A stretch of DNA of 64,000 nt, from contig NZ_CP032346.1 in assembly GCF_005222205.1 (NCBI RefSeq), forward strand, positions 620,001 through 684,000. The letters are read 5' to 3'. A program made the translations under genes and the position numbers. Every line of letters starts with the position of its first letter. Position 1 is the first letter of the stretch. Of the stretch, positions 42,196-52,925 are shown piece after piece. Source of the stretch: Azospirillum brasilense (lineage in GTDB: Bacteria; Pseudomonadota; Alphaproteobacteria; Azospirillales; Azospirillaceae). The notes under the pieces were generated by a model, which did no database searches, was not told the origin of the DNA, and saw only the letters and a program-made list of their open reading frames with translations.

Positions 42196-42319
42196 GGGAC
42201 ACCTCCGGACCCGCTGCCCACCCTAATGAGAACTGGGAGCCGGGCCGGAGGATGTCCAGTCAGCCAAAAGGGCCGGGACAGTGCGACGGTGGAAGGCCGC
42301 CGCACCGCCGGCCTTCGGG

Positions 42320-43342
42320 TTACTGGGCCGGAAGGGCCGGAACGCCCGCCTGCCACTGGTCCCAGTGGGACACGATGTGATCGGTCATGCGCGCGCCGAC
42401 CAGCGCCACATTCTCCACCGTCTCGGCGAAGCCGCCAGCGGTCTCGCCCGGCTTCGGGTCGAGATGCTCCAGCGTGGTTTCCTTGGGGTTGCCCTGGTCG
42501 AAGTTGACGGCGCCGCGCAGGCTCATCACCCGGTCGGAGCCCAGCGTGCGCTTGATGACCAGCGTGATCGCCGCGGCCTCCATCTCGGTGATGACGTAAT
42601 CGTCGGCGCCGTAGAGCTTGGCGATGTACTGCGCCTGCTCGGACATGCCCGGGCCGTGGAAGAAGGTGTCGCCGGTCATGTGCGTGCCGGTGCCGACGAA
42701 GGGCGCGCGCCGGGCGGCGTCCTGCGGGTAGCGCTGGCGGTAGGCACGGGCGCTGTCGGAGTCCTTCAGCGGCGTGTCGCCGGTCAGCTTCATGGCCCAG
42801 GAGACCAGGGCCGGGTTCAACTGGAACAGGCGGACGGACTCGTAGCCCTTGCGCGGCATGAAGGTCGGCTCGCCCGGCTTGCCCTCCTCCGGCGCCCAGC
42901 GGTGGCCCAGGTCGTAATCCACCAGCCAGGTCGCCCAGTTGACCTCGGCGATGGTGCCGCGCGACGGCGGGGTGCCGGCCACGCCGGAGATGATGAAATA
43001 GGCTTGCGACAGGTCGAGTTGCGGGTTCAGCAGAATCGCCTGCATGGACGCGGAGGAGCTGACCTTGCCCATCCCCAGAACCGCGCCGCAGACGCCGTCG
43101 GCGTTGCAGTAGACGGGGTTCAGCGCGCCCTTCACGGCAATCGGCTCGGCGGACTGCCAGTAGCGCTCGTACCAGTTCTGGAACTCGCCGGCGCGGTCGC
43201 CGGTGTTCTTGCCGATCTCGAACATGGCACCGACGAACACCTTGACCTTGACCGGCTCAGCCGCTTCGGCGGAGGTGCCCAGCCCCAACAGGAAAAGGGC
43301 GGACAGGGCGGCGCTCCGCCAGCGGGACGTGTTCCACATCAT
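42320..43342 (-). CDS. Exported purine nucleoside permease/phosphorylase-like protein (NUP family)
   Basis: A 340-residue protein starting at ATG 43342 with GGAG upstream. Residues 1-27 are a signal peptide (RWRSAALSALFLLGLGTSAEA). The mature part shows VFVGAMFEIGKNTGDRAGEF...YCNADGVCGAVLGMGK...YFIISGVAGTPPSRGT, which is the NUP family (PF06516), and VITEMEAAAITLVI near the C-terminus, like the base-binding region of nucleoside phosphorylases. It therefore probably cleaves or carries nucleosides in the periplasm. Neighbouring guaA is consistent with purine salvage. Confidence 0.85.
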   Translation of the reverse strand: MMWNTSRWRSAALSALFLLGLGTSAEAAEPVKVKVFVGAMFEIGKNTGDRAGEFQNWYERYWQSAEPIAVKGALNPVYCNADGVCGAVLGMGKVSSSASMQAILLNPQLDLSQAYFIISGVAGTPPSRGTIAEVNWATWLVDYDLGHRWAPEEGKPGEPTFMPRKGYESVRLFQLNPALVSWAMKLTGDTPLKDSDSARAYRQRYPQDAARRAPFVGTGTHMTGDTFFHGPGMSEQAQYIAKLYGADDYVITEMEAAAITLVIKRTLGSDRVMSLRGAVNFDQGNPKETTLEHLDPKPGETAGGFAETVENVALVGARMTDHIVSHWDQWQAGVPALPAQ

Positions 43343-43714
43343 TGCGCTCCAACATGCGGGGAAAGGTCGCACCCTAACCGCAAACCTCGCGGTATGACCC
43401 GCACGAAATCAGCAGGCCGGTCCGTGTGTCCCCGCATGAGTGGCGGCGCTCGTCCTTTCTCCGGCTGGCGCGCATTCGCCGCTTTTTCCGCCCGCCATCG
43501 ATCTCTCTCACCATGTTGGTTTCGCCAAATTCTTAGCGGGTCGCCAACGGTCATCTTCCGACGCGAGTCCGGACACCAAACACCCACATCATACCCCAGT
43601 ATTCGTGCAGTTCATTATCGAGCAAATACTTCGGACTCGAACTTTAATATTTCATTATCAATCTTCGCTCAAGCTTCCAAATCAACATGTCAAAAATATC
43701 TATTTCTTACCACG
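43343..43714. other. Intergenic region, AT-rich on its right side
   Basis: About 370 bases between divergent genes. From about 43590 the sequence is clearly AT-rich (for example TATTTCATTATCAATC). It should hold promoters for both sides; no gene is supported. Confidence 0.5.
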
Positions 43715-44389
43715 ATGACATCGACCATCGATCAATGGAGTTTTCCAATGGCTCCGACAAGCGTCACATCACCCGCCGATGTTCCCGCATATTTCCGCAC
43801 TGGATCGGCATCGCGCTCAACGAACACATCGACACCTTCCGTTGCCACGACGACCGTCCGAAAGAGCGGAGCCAACGACCGCGTGGATCTCAGTGCTCTG
43901 GCAACGGCCCTAAAAGGCAATGCTCTTACGATGTTCAACGAGGCGCTGGGCGACGAGGACCGTCGGAAACTGGACGACGCCGTGCGTGCCGGCACTCTGA
44001 CCGGCGATGAGGTGGCGGAGGGTTTGACGACACGTCTGAAACGCATCGGCTTCGCGCAGTCCGGTGTCGATGTCGCCACCGTCGATTTCGATTCGGAGGC
44101 CGCCAACCGCGCTCTCGGCGGAGCGGTGCTCCTTCAGCGCGGCCAGCGCCGGTCCGACACGCCGACACAGCCGGACAATTCCCCAATCCGCGTCGACAAA
44201 CCTTCGGCATCGCCCTCCCCGGCGACGAGCAGGAATGCTCAGGCCAACGCCTACTTTCTCGCCATTGAGGATGGTGGCGACGATGCGTCAAAGAAGATCG
44301 CCGATCTCGGCATCAACCTGAGTCCGTTTGCCGCCTTCGGCGACGCGGTCCGTCGTCTGATTGGCAATGGGGCCTTCGATTACCGGTAG
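43715..44389 (+). CDS. Protein of unknown function, paralogue of the next gene
   Basis: A 224-residue protein from ATG 43715 (an ATG at 43748 is also possible). A serine/threonine-rich disordered N-terminus leads into a helical core, DRVDLSALATALKGNALTMF...KLDDAVRAGTLTGDEVAEGL, then a low-complexity tail and a second short helical part. The core aligns by eye with DAVSLSKLGQALNGAAADVF...LEGLVNSGKISAEDVVTGL in the next gene, so they are tandem paralogues. No signal peptide or membrane span. Function unknown. AT-rich surroundings suggest acquisition or strong regulation. Confidence 0.65.
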   Translation: MTSTIDQWSFPMAPTSVTSPADVPAYFRTGSASRSTNTSTPSVATTTVRKSGANDRVDLSALATALKGNALTMFNEALGDEDRRKLDDAVRAGTLTGDEVAEGLTTRLKRIGFAQSGVDVATVDFDSEAANRALGGAVLLQRGQRRSDTPTQPDNSPIRVDKPSASPSPATSRNAQANAYFLAIEDGGDDASKKIADLGINLSPFAAFGDAVRRLIGNGAFDYR

Positions 44390-44606
44390 GCTCACCTCTT
44401 CCGCTGCCAATCCCTCACAAATCTATCGCGCAAAATTTAAATAATATAATCCATCATCTCGCACCACAGAATAATCTACAATCACATTGGCAATAATTCT
44501 ATACAGTAAAATCAGATATTTTGATCGTTAATTTGGAAATTATCCATTTCTCTTTTCCCTGTGGATCCCCGGAAATGATGGGCGATGACGGCTAGGAGGC
44601 GGATCA
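44390..44606. other. AT-rich spacer between the paralogues
   Basis: About 217 bases, among the most AT-rich DNA in the window (AAATTTAAATAATATAAT near 44430). No gene. It likely contains the promoter of the second paralogue. Confidence 0.5.
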
Positions 44607-45755
44607 ATGACCAGCAGCTCAATCAGTTCCTCTCTTCCCTTGTCCGCCACCGGATACTGGAAGCCTGTGCAGTCAGGAACAGGTTCCTCAGGGCATCAAC
44701 CCTCAGGCGTCGGGAGCGGCGAAAAGACGGATGCCGTTTCCCTGAGCAAGCTTGGGCAGGCCTTGAACGGCGCCGCCGCCGATGTGTTCAAGCAACTCGA
44801 CTCAAAGGCGCGCGGCATGCTGGAAGGACTTGTGAACTCCGGCAAGATCAGCGCCGAAGACGTCGTAACCGGGCTGAAATCGATGGCGACCAAGGCGACC
44901 TTCAACCGCTACGTCTCCGAACGCCCCCGTGACGAAGAGGACAAACAGCGGCTCGCCGACTCGGAGGCCGCCTGGCAGAAACTGCAGGCCTATGGCAGCC
45001 GGATGTCCGGCGCGCTGTCCGAGGTCGGGCGCAAGACCCAGGAGATTCAGGAAGCCCAGCAGCGCGGCGACATCTCGATGGACGAGATGAACGAACGCCT
45101 GAAGCCGGTTCAGGACGCGTTTAAGAGCGAAATCGCGGCGACCCGTGGCGCCTATGGAAAGTCGACCGACCAGACGGCCATTCTCAGCGACGCCAGCGGA
45201 TTTACGAAAAACATGCAGGGCTTCAAATCCGCGCTGGCATCCATGGGGGAGGACGCTGGCTTCGCGGATCTGTACGCGCCGGACGGCGAGGCCGCCGAAC
45301 AGAAGCTTCAGGAACTCGGCTTCGACCGGACCGTCTTCGGCAACGCGTTCCAGACATTTGCGGAAACGGTGGACATTCCCGGCATCGGGCCCAAATCCGC
45401 TGCCCCGAAGGCCGACGCCGCCGCTCCGACCCCGGCGCCCGCCGCGGAAAGCAAGATTGCCACGGAGACGCCAGCCGTCACGAACAAGCCAACCGCCGAA
45501 AGCCCATCGCCCCCGGACACCGTCGGCAAGCCGGCTTCGAGCGACCCTGGCAACGCGCAGGCGGCGTTGTCCATGCTCCAATCGGCCCTTGCGTCGGGCG
45601 CGTCGAAAGGCGGAACCGGTGTCCTGGGCGCGATTGCCGGAAGCGCCAGCGAAAGCCAGAACACGGTCGCCAGCGGCCTGCTGGAAGCCCTGAAGGCCGG
45701 AACGGGACAGCCGCAAACCGGAAACGCGCAGACCGGCGACACACCGCCGGCCTGA
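44607..45755 (+). CDS. Protein of unknown function, longer paralogue
   Basis: A 382-residue protein from ATG 44607 with AGGAGG 9 bases upstream. Residues 1-45 are Ser/Gly-rich, 46-100 contain the helical core shared with the preceding gene, and 100-215 a coiled-coil-like region (EEDKQRLADSEAAWQKLQAY, KTQEIQEAQQRGDISMDEMN). The C-terminal part is disordered and Ala/Pro-rich with a final helix (ALASGASKGGTGVLGAIAG). No export signal of the Sec type. The mix of EF-hand-less helices and low-complexity tail could fit a secreted or structural protein; I have no functional call. Confidence 0.7.
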   Translation: MTSSSISSSLPLSATGYWKPVQSGTGSSGHQPSGVGSGEKTDAVSLSKLGQALNGAAADVFKQLDSKARGMLEGLVNSGKISAEDVVTGLKSMATKATFNRYVSERPRDEEDKQRLADSEAAWQKLQAYGSRMSGALSEVGRKTQEIQEAQQRGDISMDEMNERLKPVQDAFKSEIAATRGAYGKSTDQTAILSDASGFTKNMQGFKSALASMGEDAGFADLYAPDGEAAEQKLQELGFDRTVFGNAFQTFAETVDIPGIGPKSAAPKADAAAPTPAPAAESKIATETPAVTNKPTAESPSPPDTVGKPASSDPGNAQAALSMLQSALASGASKGGTGVLGAIAGSASESQNTVASGLLEALKAGTGQPQTGNAQTGDTPPA

Positions 45756-45789
45756 CGCATTCCACCGGCGAAGGTTCTCCCCGCCGATG

Positions 45790-47157
45790 TTACCCTTCTG
45801 AAGGCGCCGGATCAGCCTCGGCCATCCGGTCCACCTCCGCCTCGGCGTCCTCCTCCGCCTTGCGCACCATAACGGCGGCGAAGAAGCCGTCGGTGTCGTG
45901 GCGGGCCGGGGTCAGGCGCAGGTACGGCCCCTCGGCGGGTGGGGTGCCCGCGCCCTCCTCCGCCCAGACCTCGGCGACCGGCAGCACGGTGAAGTCGGGA
46001 TGGGTCTCCAGGAAGGCGGCGACCTGATTCTCGTTCTCCTCCGGCAGCAGGGAGCAGGTGGCGTAGACCAGCCGCCCGCCGGGCTTCACCAGACGGGCCG
46101 CGCTGTCCAGGATGTTCGCCTGGAGCGGCACCAGCTCCGCCAAGCCGGGGCCGAGCTGCCGCCAGCGGCTGTCGGGGTTGCGCCGCCAGGTGCCGGTGCC
46201 GCTGCACGGCGCGTCGACCAGCACGCGGTCGAACTTGCGCTTGTGGCGCTTCACCCAGGGATCGCGCTCGCTGGACAGCGGGTGCGCCTCGATGTTGTGC
46301 AGACCGGCGCGGCGGAACCGCTCGGCGGCGCGCTTCAGGCGCCCGGCCAGCACGTCGCAGGCGACGACGCGGCCCTTGTTCTTCATCAGCGCGGCGATGG
46401 CCAGCGTCTTGCCGCCGGCCCCGGCGCAGAAGTCCACCACCTGCTGCCCCGGCTTCGGCGCCACCGCGATTGCCACGAGCTGCGAGCCCTCGTCCTGGAT
46501 TTCGACCAGACCGTCCTTGAAGGCGTCCACGGCGCCCAGCGGCGGGCGGCCCTGGACGCGCAGGCCCAGCGGCGACCACTGCGTCGGCGTCGCCGTGATC
46601 TGGGCGCGGGCCAGCGCCTTGATCGCGCTCTCGCGGTTGGCCTTCACCGGGTTGATGCGCAGATCGAGGGGCGCGGAGTCCAGAAGCGTGCGCATCTCCA
46701 CCGCGAAGCGGTCGCCCATGGCGGCGCGCATCGGCTCCACCGCCCAGGGCGGGCATTCCACCGCCACGCTTTCCGGCATCTGCGGATGCTCCAGCGTGTG
46801 GGTGTCCAGTTCGTTGGCGAGCTTCGCCTCCTCCGGCGCCAGCGGGTCCGGAGCGAACTTGGAGGAGCCGAACAGCGCCTTCACCGTCGCCGCGGCCTTG
46901 CCCTCCGCCAGGATTTCGTTGGCGAGCGCGCGGGCGCGCGGGGTCGGCGGATGGCCCTGACGCTCCAGCCACCAGCACAGGCGGGCGTGCCGCCGCAGGA
47001 TCGCGTAGGCCGTCTGCGCCACCACGGTGCGGTCTTTCGACCCGATGTAGCGGCGGGCGCGGAAATAGGCGCTCATCACCGCGTCGGCGGGGCGCGGGGT
47101 TTCGTCGATCTCGGTCAGCAGGTCGATGACCGCCTGAAGGCGGGCGGCGGGGGTCAT
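45790..47157 (-). CDS. RsmB/NOP-family rRNA (cytosine-C5) methyltransferase
   Basis: A 455-residue SAM-dependent RNA methylase. The N-terminal NusB-like part holds RLQAVIDLLTEIDETPRPAD, and the catalytic part VVDFCAGAGGKTLAIAALM (SAM loop), FDRVLVDAPCSGTGTWRRNP (motif IV with Cys) and LVYATCSLLPEENE (motif VI with the catalytic Cys). It modifies cytosine in 16S rRNA or a related RNA. The start at ATG 47157 gives the usual length. It converges with the upstream paralogue gene (34-base gap) and diverges from mltA. Confidence 0.9.
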   Translation of the reverse strand: MTPAARLQAVIDLLTEIDETPRPADAVMSAYFRARRYIGSKDRTVVAQTAYAILRRHARLCWWLERQGHPPTPRARALANEILAEGKAAATVKALFGSSKFAPDPLAPEEAKLANELDTHTLEHPQMPESVAVECPPWAVEPMRAAMGDRFAVEMRTLLDSAPLDLRINPVKANRESAIKALARAQITATPTQWSPLGLRVQGRPPLGAVDAFKDGLVEIQDEGSQLVAIAVAPKPGQQVVDFCAGAGGKTLAIAALMKNKGRVVACDVLAGRLKRAAERFRRAGLHNIEAHPLSSERDPWVKRHKRKFDRVLVDAPCSGTGTWRRNPDSRWRQLGPGLAELVPLQANILDSAARLVKPGGRLVYATCSLLPEENENQVAAFLETHPDFTVLPVAEVWAEEGAGTPPAEGPYLRLTPARHDTDGFFAAVMVRKAEEDAEAEVDRMAEADPAPSEG

Positions 47158-47434
47158 GGGATGGTCCTCGGATAGATTCCCTGCTCGATAACCCGAGCGG
47201 GGGGCGGTTGTCATCCCCCGCGCACGCGCGGCAGCCTTTCGAGTCGCCGCCCCCAGGCGCGCGCCCTGTGACAAGACGGCCCGATCGAAACCATCCGCGC
47301 GAAGAGCCGTTGACCGCAATCCCATGAATGAGGCAAAAAAGGGGTAGTTGTTCTTGCCCCGGCTCTCTTGCAGGCGGCAAGTCCAGCGCTCCCTCTTCTT
47401 CGGCGTCTTCTTGAAATCTGGTGCGGGGTCCGCG

Positions 47435-48601
47435 ATGACGGCTGCGGTCGGCAGTGTCATGGCGCGTGCGATGGCGCGCGTCTCCACCCTTCTTGCGTTC
47501 GGCCTGCTGGCGGGCTGTGCGGGCGACGCGGCGACCGGGGCCGGACCCGGCGGCGGCGTCACCGCGGCGTCCTGGCGACCGGGGATGGAGAAGGTCTCCG
47601 CGGATTTCCGCGGCCTGCCGGGCTGGATCGACGACGACCACGCGCAGGCCCTGCCCGCCCTTCAGCGCACCTGCCGCTGGGTGGCCTCGCAGCCGGCCGG
47701 CAAGCCGCTCGGCCCCAACCCCGCCGCCGGCACCACCTCGGACTGGCGCCCGATCTGCGAGGCGTTGCGCGGCCTGCCCGACGCCCAGCCGGAAACCGCC
47801 CGCCGCTTCTTCGAGGACCATTTCACCCCCGTCGCCCTGTCCGAGGGGCAGGAGGGGCTGTTCACCGGCTATTACGAGGTCGAGCTGCGCGGAAGCTGGA
47901 CGCGGACCGAGCGCTACAACGTCCCCCTCTACAAGGCGCCGAAGCGGACCAAGCGCGGCCTGCCCAGCCGCGCCCGCATCACCGACGGCGCGTTGAAGGG
48001 CAAGGGGCTGGAAATCCTCTGGGTGGACGATCCCATCGACGCGTTCTTCCTGGAAATCCAGGGGTCGGGCCGGGTGCGGATGACCGACGGATCGGTGGTG
48101 GCTCTGGGCTATGGCGGGCAGAACGGCCACCGCTACGTCCCCATCGGGCGGCACCTGATTGACATCGGCTACGCCACGCCGGAACAGGTCACCATGCCGC
48201 TGATCCGCCGCTGGCTGACCGAGCATCCCGGCGAGGCGAAGCGGGTGATGAACCTGAACCCGTCCTACGTCTTCTTCCAGCTCCGCCCCGACGTCGGCGC
48301 GCGCGGCGCCCGCAACATGGAGCTGACGGCGGGCCGCAGCCTCGCCGTGGACCCGGGCTACGTCCCGCTCGGCGTGCCGTTGTGGCTGGACGTGCGCGAA
48401 GCGCCGGTGCCGCAGGGCGAGATCAAGCGCCTCGTCGTCGCCCAGGATACCGGCGGCGCCATCAAGGGGGCGGTGCGCGGCGACCTGTTCTGGGGCCATG
48501 GGGCGGAGGCCGCGGAGGGCGCCGGCGTGATGAAGGCCAAGGGCCGCTACACGATGCTGGCGCCGCGCACCACCTCCTTCACGCTGGCGCAACGCCGCTG
48601 A
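47435..48601 (+). CDS. mltA: Membrane-bound lytic murein transglycosylase A
   Basis: A 388-residue lipoprotein that cleaves peptidoglycan glycan strands to 1,6-anhydro products at the outer membrane. The N-terminus has a lipobox (LLAFGLLAGC). The MltA domain shows FTGYYEVELRGSW, FFLEIQGSGRVRMTDGS, and the 3D domain ends DTGGAIKGAVRGDLFWGHG with the catalytic Asp. I chose ATG 47435; ATG 47459 would give a shorter, equally good signal sequence. Promoters for it and the divergent methylase lie in 47158-47434. Confidence 0.92.
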   Translation: MTAAVGSVMARAMARVSTLLAFGLLAGCAGDAATGAGPGGGVTAASWRPGMEKVSADFRGLPGWIDDDHAQALPALQRTCRWVASQPAGKPLGPNPAAGTTSDWRPICEALRGLPDAQPETARRFFEDHFTPVALSEGQEGLFTGYYEVELRGSWTRTERYNVPLYKAPKRTKRGLPSRARITDGALKGKGLEILWVDDPIDAFFLEIQGSGRVRMTDGSVVALGYGGQNGHRYVPIGRHLIDIGYATPEQVTMPLIRRWLTEHPGEAKRVMNLNPSYVFFQLRPDVGARGARNMELTAGRSLAVDPGYVPLGVPLWLDVREAPVPQGEIKRLVVAQDTGGAIKGAVRGDLFWGHGAEAAEGAGVMKAKGRYTMLAPRTTSFTLAQRR

Positions 48602-48614
48602 GGCCTGGTCGTCG

Positions 48615-49133
48615 ATGCTGGTACGATTGCCGGAGTTGCCCGACCGCGAGTCCGCCCTCGCCGCGCTGGAGGACATCTTCTTCCTGTCCACGCTGCGCAA
48701 GGACTTCGCCTCGGCGGCGGAGCGCGACGCCTTCTTCCGCACCTGGACGGGCTGGTACGTGGAGCGGGCGCCGGACGACCTGTGGTTCGCCTTGGCCGAG
48801 GACGGCGCCATCATCGGCTATCTGACCGGCTGCAAGGACAGCGCCGGGGCGCTGGACCTCGCCCGCATCATCCCGAAATACGAGGTCTTCGCCGACCGCT
48901 TCGCCGCCTTTCCCGCCCATCTCCACGTCAACGTCCGGCCCGGCTTCCGCGATCGCGGGGTCGGGCGGGCGCTGGTGGACCGCTTCGCGGAGGACTGCCG
49001 CGCCGAGGGCCTGCCCGGCCTGCATCTGGTGACCGGGGTCTTCGCGCGGAACGTCAGCTTCTACCAGCGCGCCGGCTTCACCGCGGCGACCCAGCGGGGA
49101 GCGCTGCTGTTCCTCGGCCGGCCCCTGGATTGA
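48615..49133 (+). CDS. GNAT-family N-acetyltransferase
   Basis: A 172-residue protein with LWFALAEDGAIIGYLTGCKD, LHVNVRPGFRDRGVGRALVD (acetyl-CoA loop R-x-R-G-x-G) and LVTGVFARNVSFYQRAGF, the GNAT motifs in order. Substrate unknown. Starts 13 bases after the mltA stop and is probably co-transcribed with it. Confidence 0.88.
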   Translation: MLVRLPELPDRESALAALEDIFFLSTLRKDFASAAERDAFFRTWTGWYVERAPDDLWFALAEDGAIIGYLTGCKDSAGALDLARIIPKYEVFADRFAAFPAHLHVNVRPGFRDRGVGRALVDRFAEDCRAEGLPGLHLVTGVFARNVSFYQRAGFTAATQRGALLFLGRPLD

Positions 49134-49151
49134 AAGTGCCGTTCAGTCCAC

Positions 49152-49400
49152 TCAAAAGGCGGAGGGGCAGCCACCCGCCTTGAGCACCCGCTGCGTCGAG
49201 GCAGGGTTGTTGGCCAGCTTTCCCGCCGGACGGACGGGCCGCCGCACCAGTTCGCCGCCGCAGTTCGGACAATGCCCCTTCAGCACCCCATCCCGGCAGT
49301 CGCCGCAGAAGGTGCATTCGAAGGAGCAGATGTAGGCATCGCGCGAGTCCGGGGGCAAATCCCGGTCGCAGCATTCGCAGTTGGGCCGCAGCGCAAGCAT
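49152..49400 (-). CDS. DUF1272 zinc-ribbon-like protein
   Basis: An 82-residue protein from ATG 49400. It has three CxxC-type pairs (CECCDRDLPP, CSFECTFCGDC and CPNCGGELVRRP) in the arrangement of DUF1272 proteins, so it should bind zinc. Function is unknown in all members I know of. It converges with the GNAT gene. Confidence 0.85.
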   Translation of the reverse strand: MLALRPNCECCDRDLPPDSRDAYICSFECTFCGDCRDGVLKGHCPNCGGELVRRPVRPAGKLANNPASTQRVLKAGGCPSAF

Positions 49401-49492
49401 GATGGGAATCGCCTTTCCGTGGTTCTGCGATGATAGCAGCGGGAAGTCGGTAGGAGAACAAAGCGCTGGCGCAATGCAAATGCGCCTGGAAT

Positions 49493-49630
49493 CCCTCTCC
49501 CGCCCCAGGAGAGGGCGGCCCGAAGGGCCGGGTGAGGGTCGTGCGAGAATCACGATGCTTTTCCTTGCCGGTCCCCTCACCCTTCCCACGCTTCGCGCGG
49601 GCCCCTTCCCTCTCCCGGGGCGGGAGAGGG
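49493..49630. repeat. Fold-back (REP/BIME-like) intergenic repeat
   Basis: Outer arms CCCTCTCCCGCCCC (49493-49506) and GGGGCGGGAGAGGG (49617-49630) are perfect inverses. Inside, GGTGAGGG (49531-49538) and CCCTCACC (49574-49581) pair again, and GGCCC-GAA-GGGCC forms a small hairpin. The whole 138 bases can fold back on itself. Such elements are multicopy in alphaproteobacterial genomes. The remaining bases of 49401-49725 hold no gene. Confidence 0.75.
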
Positions 49631-49725
49631 AGTGTTTCAGAATCCGAACGGCCTTCCCAACGCGGCGCCCCGCGCCGTAAGGTCCACGATCACGACGACC
49701 GCCCGCCTTTGAAAGCCTGCCCCGC

Positions 49726-50487
49726 ATGACCCGCCCGCCGCGCCTGATCGAAAGCCTGCAGAATCCGCAGTTCAAGCTGTGGGAGTCGCTGCTGGAAAGC
49801 CGCGGCCTGAAGAAACAGGGCAAGTTCCTGCTGGCCGGTCTGAAGACGGTGCCGGAGGCGCTGGCCCGCTGGCCGGAGCGCTTTTCCACCCTGCTCGTCA
49901 CCGATCCGGCGCAGGCCGAGGGCTGGCGCCTGCCCGCGGAGCTGGAGATCGTCCAGCTCGCCCCCTCCCTGTTCCGCACCCTGGACGCCTCCGGCACCGG
50001 CTTCCCCCTGCTTGTCGGCGCGGTGCCGGACACGCCGTCGATCGACCTGTCGCAACCGCCGCAAGGGCTGGAGCTGATCTGCGCGCTCGGCGACCCCAAC
50101 AACCTCGGCGCACTGCTGCGCAGCGCCGCCGCTTTCGGCGCCCGGCGGGTGATCCTGCTCGACGGGGCGGCGCACCCCTACCACCCCAAATGCCTGCGCG
50201 CCGCGTCGAACGCCCAGTTCGAGCTGACTCTGCTGCGCGGCGGCCGATGGGAGGATGTCAACCGGGCCGCCGGACCGCTGGTCGCTCTGGACGCCGGGGG
50301 CGCCGACATGGCGGCCTTCCGTTGGCCGCGCGACGTCCGCCTTGTCCTGGGCGAGGAGGGTCAGGGCGTGCCCGCCGCCCTGCCCGTCCAGCGCCTGTCG
50401 ATCCCGACCACGGGCGCCGTGGAATCCCTCAACGCCACCGTCGCGGCCAGCGTGGCGCTGTTCAGCCACTTCACCGCCAACCGCTGA
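49726..50487 (+). CDS. TrmH/SpoU-family RNA 2'-O-methyltransferase
   Basis: A 253-residue protein. The N-terminal substrate-binding domain holds SRGLKKQGKFLLAGLKTVPEAL; the SPOUT domain shows LGDPNNLGALLRSAAAFGA (motif 1), LVLGEEGQGVPAAL (motif 2) and VESLNATVAASVALF (motif 3), which form the knotted SAM site. It methylates the 2'-OH of a tRNA or rRNA nucleotide; which one is not clear from sequence. It ends before a strong bidirectional terminator. Confidence 0.9.
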   Translation: MTRPPRLIESLQNPQFKLWESLLESRGLKKQGKFLLAGLKTVPEALARWPERFSTLLVTDPAQAEGWRLPAELEIVQLAPSLFRTLDASGTGFPLLVGAVPDTPSIDLSQPPQGLELICALGDPNNLGALLRSAAAFGARRVILLDGAAHPYHPKCLRAASNAQFELTLLRGGRWEDVNRAAGPLVALDAGGADMAAFRWPRDVRLVLGEEGQGVPAALPVQRLSIPTTGAVESLNATVAASVALFSHFTANR

Positions 50488-50500
50488 ACGCGGGCATGAA

Positions 50501-50529
50501 AAAGGCGAGGGGAACGCCCCCTCGCCTTT
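50501..50529. terminator. Bidirectional terminator between the TrmH-family gene and guaB
   Basis: A perfect 12-base-pair stem AAAGGCGAGGGG/CCCCTCGCCTTT with loop AACGC, bordered by A on the left and TTT at the stem base on the right. It lies between two convergent stops (50487 and 50557) and can serve both. Confidence 0.8.
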
Positions 50530-50556
50530 CCAGACCTCAATCCAACGGACGCCCGA

Positions 50557-52200
<1,644 letters not shown>

Positions 52201-52911
52201 CTAGTCGTTCATGTTGGCCCCACGGAAACCGGTGGCGACCACATAGGTTTCGGAGGATTCGGCGCGGCTGGCCGGCGGCTTGGCGTGGCGCACCGTGGCG
52301 AAATCGCGCTTCAGCCGCTCCAGCAGGGACTTCTCCGCCCCGCCCTGGAACAGCTTGGCGACGAACGCCCCGCCGGGGGCCAGCACCTCCTCCGCGAAAT
52401 CGTAGGCGGCCTCGGCCAGCGCCATGATGCGCAGGTGGTCGGTGGACTGGTGCCCGATGGTCGGGGCCGCCATATCGCTCAGCACCACGTCGGCGGAGCC
52501 GCCCAGGGCCTCCTTCAGCCGCTCGGCAGCACCCTCCTCCAGGAAGTCGGCCTGCATGGTGGTGGCGCCGGGCACCGGGTCCATGGGCAGGATGTCCAGC
52601 CCGACGACCTTCCAGCCATCGCGCGCGGTCTGCACCTTGTCCACCGCCACCTGCGTCCAGCCGCCGGGGGCGGCGCCAAGGTCGACCACGCGCTTGCCCG
52701 GCCCCAGCAGATGGAACTTCTCGTCCAGCTGCAGCAGCTTGAAGGCGGCGCGGGAGCGGAAGCCGCGCTTCGTCGCCTCGTGCACGTAGGGGTCGTTCAG
52801 ATGCCGCTCCAGCCAGCGGGCCGAGGAGGTGGTGCGCTTGGCCGCGGACTTCACGCGGACGGTGGCGCGGCGCCCACCCGGCGTCGAGGAGGACGGAGGC
52901 TTTCCAACCAT
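52201..52911 (-). CDS. rlmE: 23S rRNA (uridine-2552) 2'-O-methyltransferase
   Basis: A 236-residue FtsJ/RrmJ enzyme that methylates U2552 in the A loop of 23S rRNA in the large ribosomal subunit. A basic tail of about 30 residues precedes WLERHLNDPYVHEATKRGFR; VVDLGAAPGGWTQVAV is the SAM loop; DVVLSDMAAPTIGHQSTDH holds the Asp of the K-D-K-E tetrad; GAFVAKLFQG and SSETYVVATGF supply the later Lys and Glu. It follows the Ppx/GppA gene by 14 bases and is likely co-transcribed with it. Confidence 0.95.
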   Translation of the reverse strand: MVGKPPSSSTPGGRRATVRVKSAAKRTTSSARWLERHLNDPYVHEATKRGFRSRAAFKLLQLDEKFHLLGPGKRVVDLGAAPGGWTQVAVDKVQTARDGWKVVGLDILPMDPVPGATTMQADFLEEGAAERLKEALGGSADVVLSDMAAPTIGHQSTDHLRIMALAEAAYDFAEEVLAPGGAFVAKLFQGGAEKSLLERLKRDFATVRHAKPPASRAESSETYVVATGFRGANMND

Positions 52912-52925
52912 GGTCTCACATTTCC

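Noticed and set aside
42281..43714. N-terminal extension of the 43715-44389 frame
   Set aside because: It runs opposite the NUP-family gene and through an AT-rich promoter region. The real start is at 43715 or 43748.
45812..48814. A 1,000-codon minus-strand frame
   Set aside because: Shadow of the RsmB-type gene (wrong frame) and of mltA (opposite strand); composition is not protein-like.
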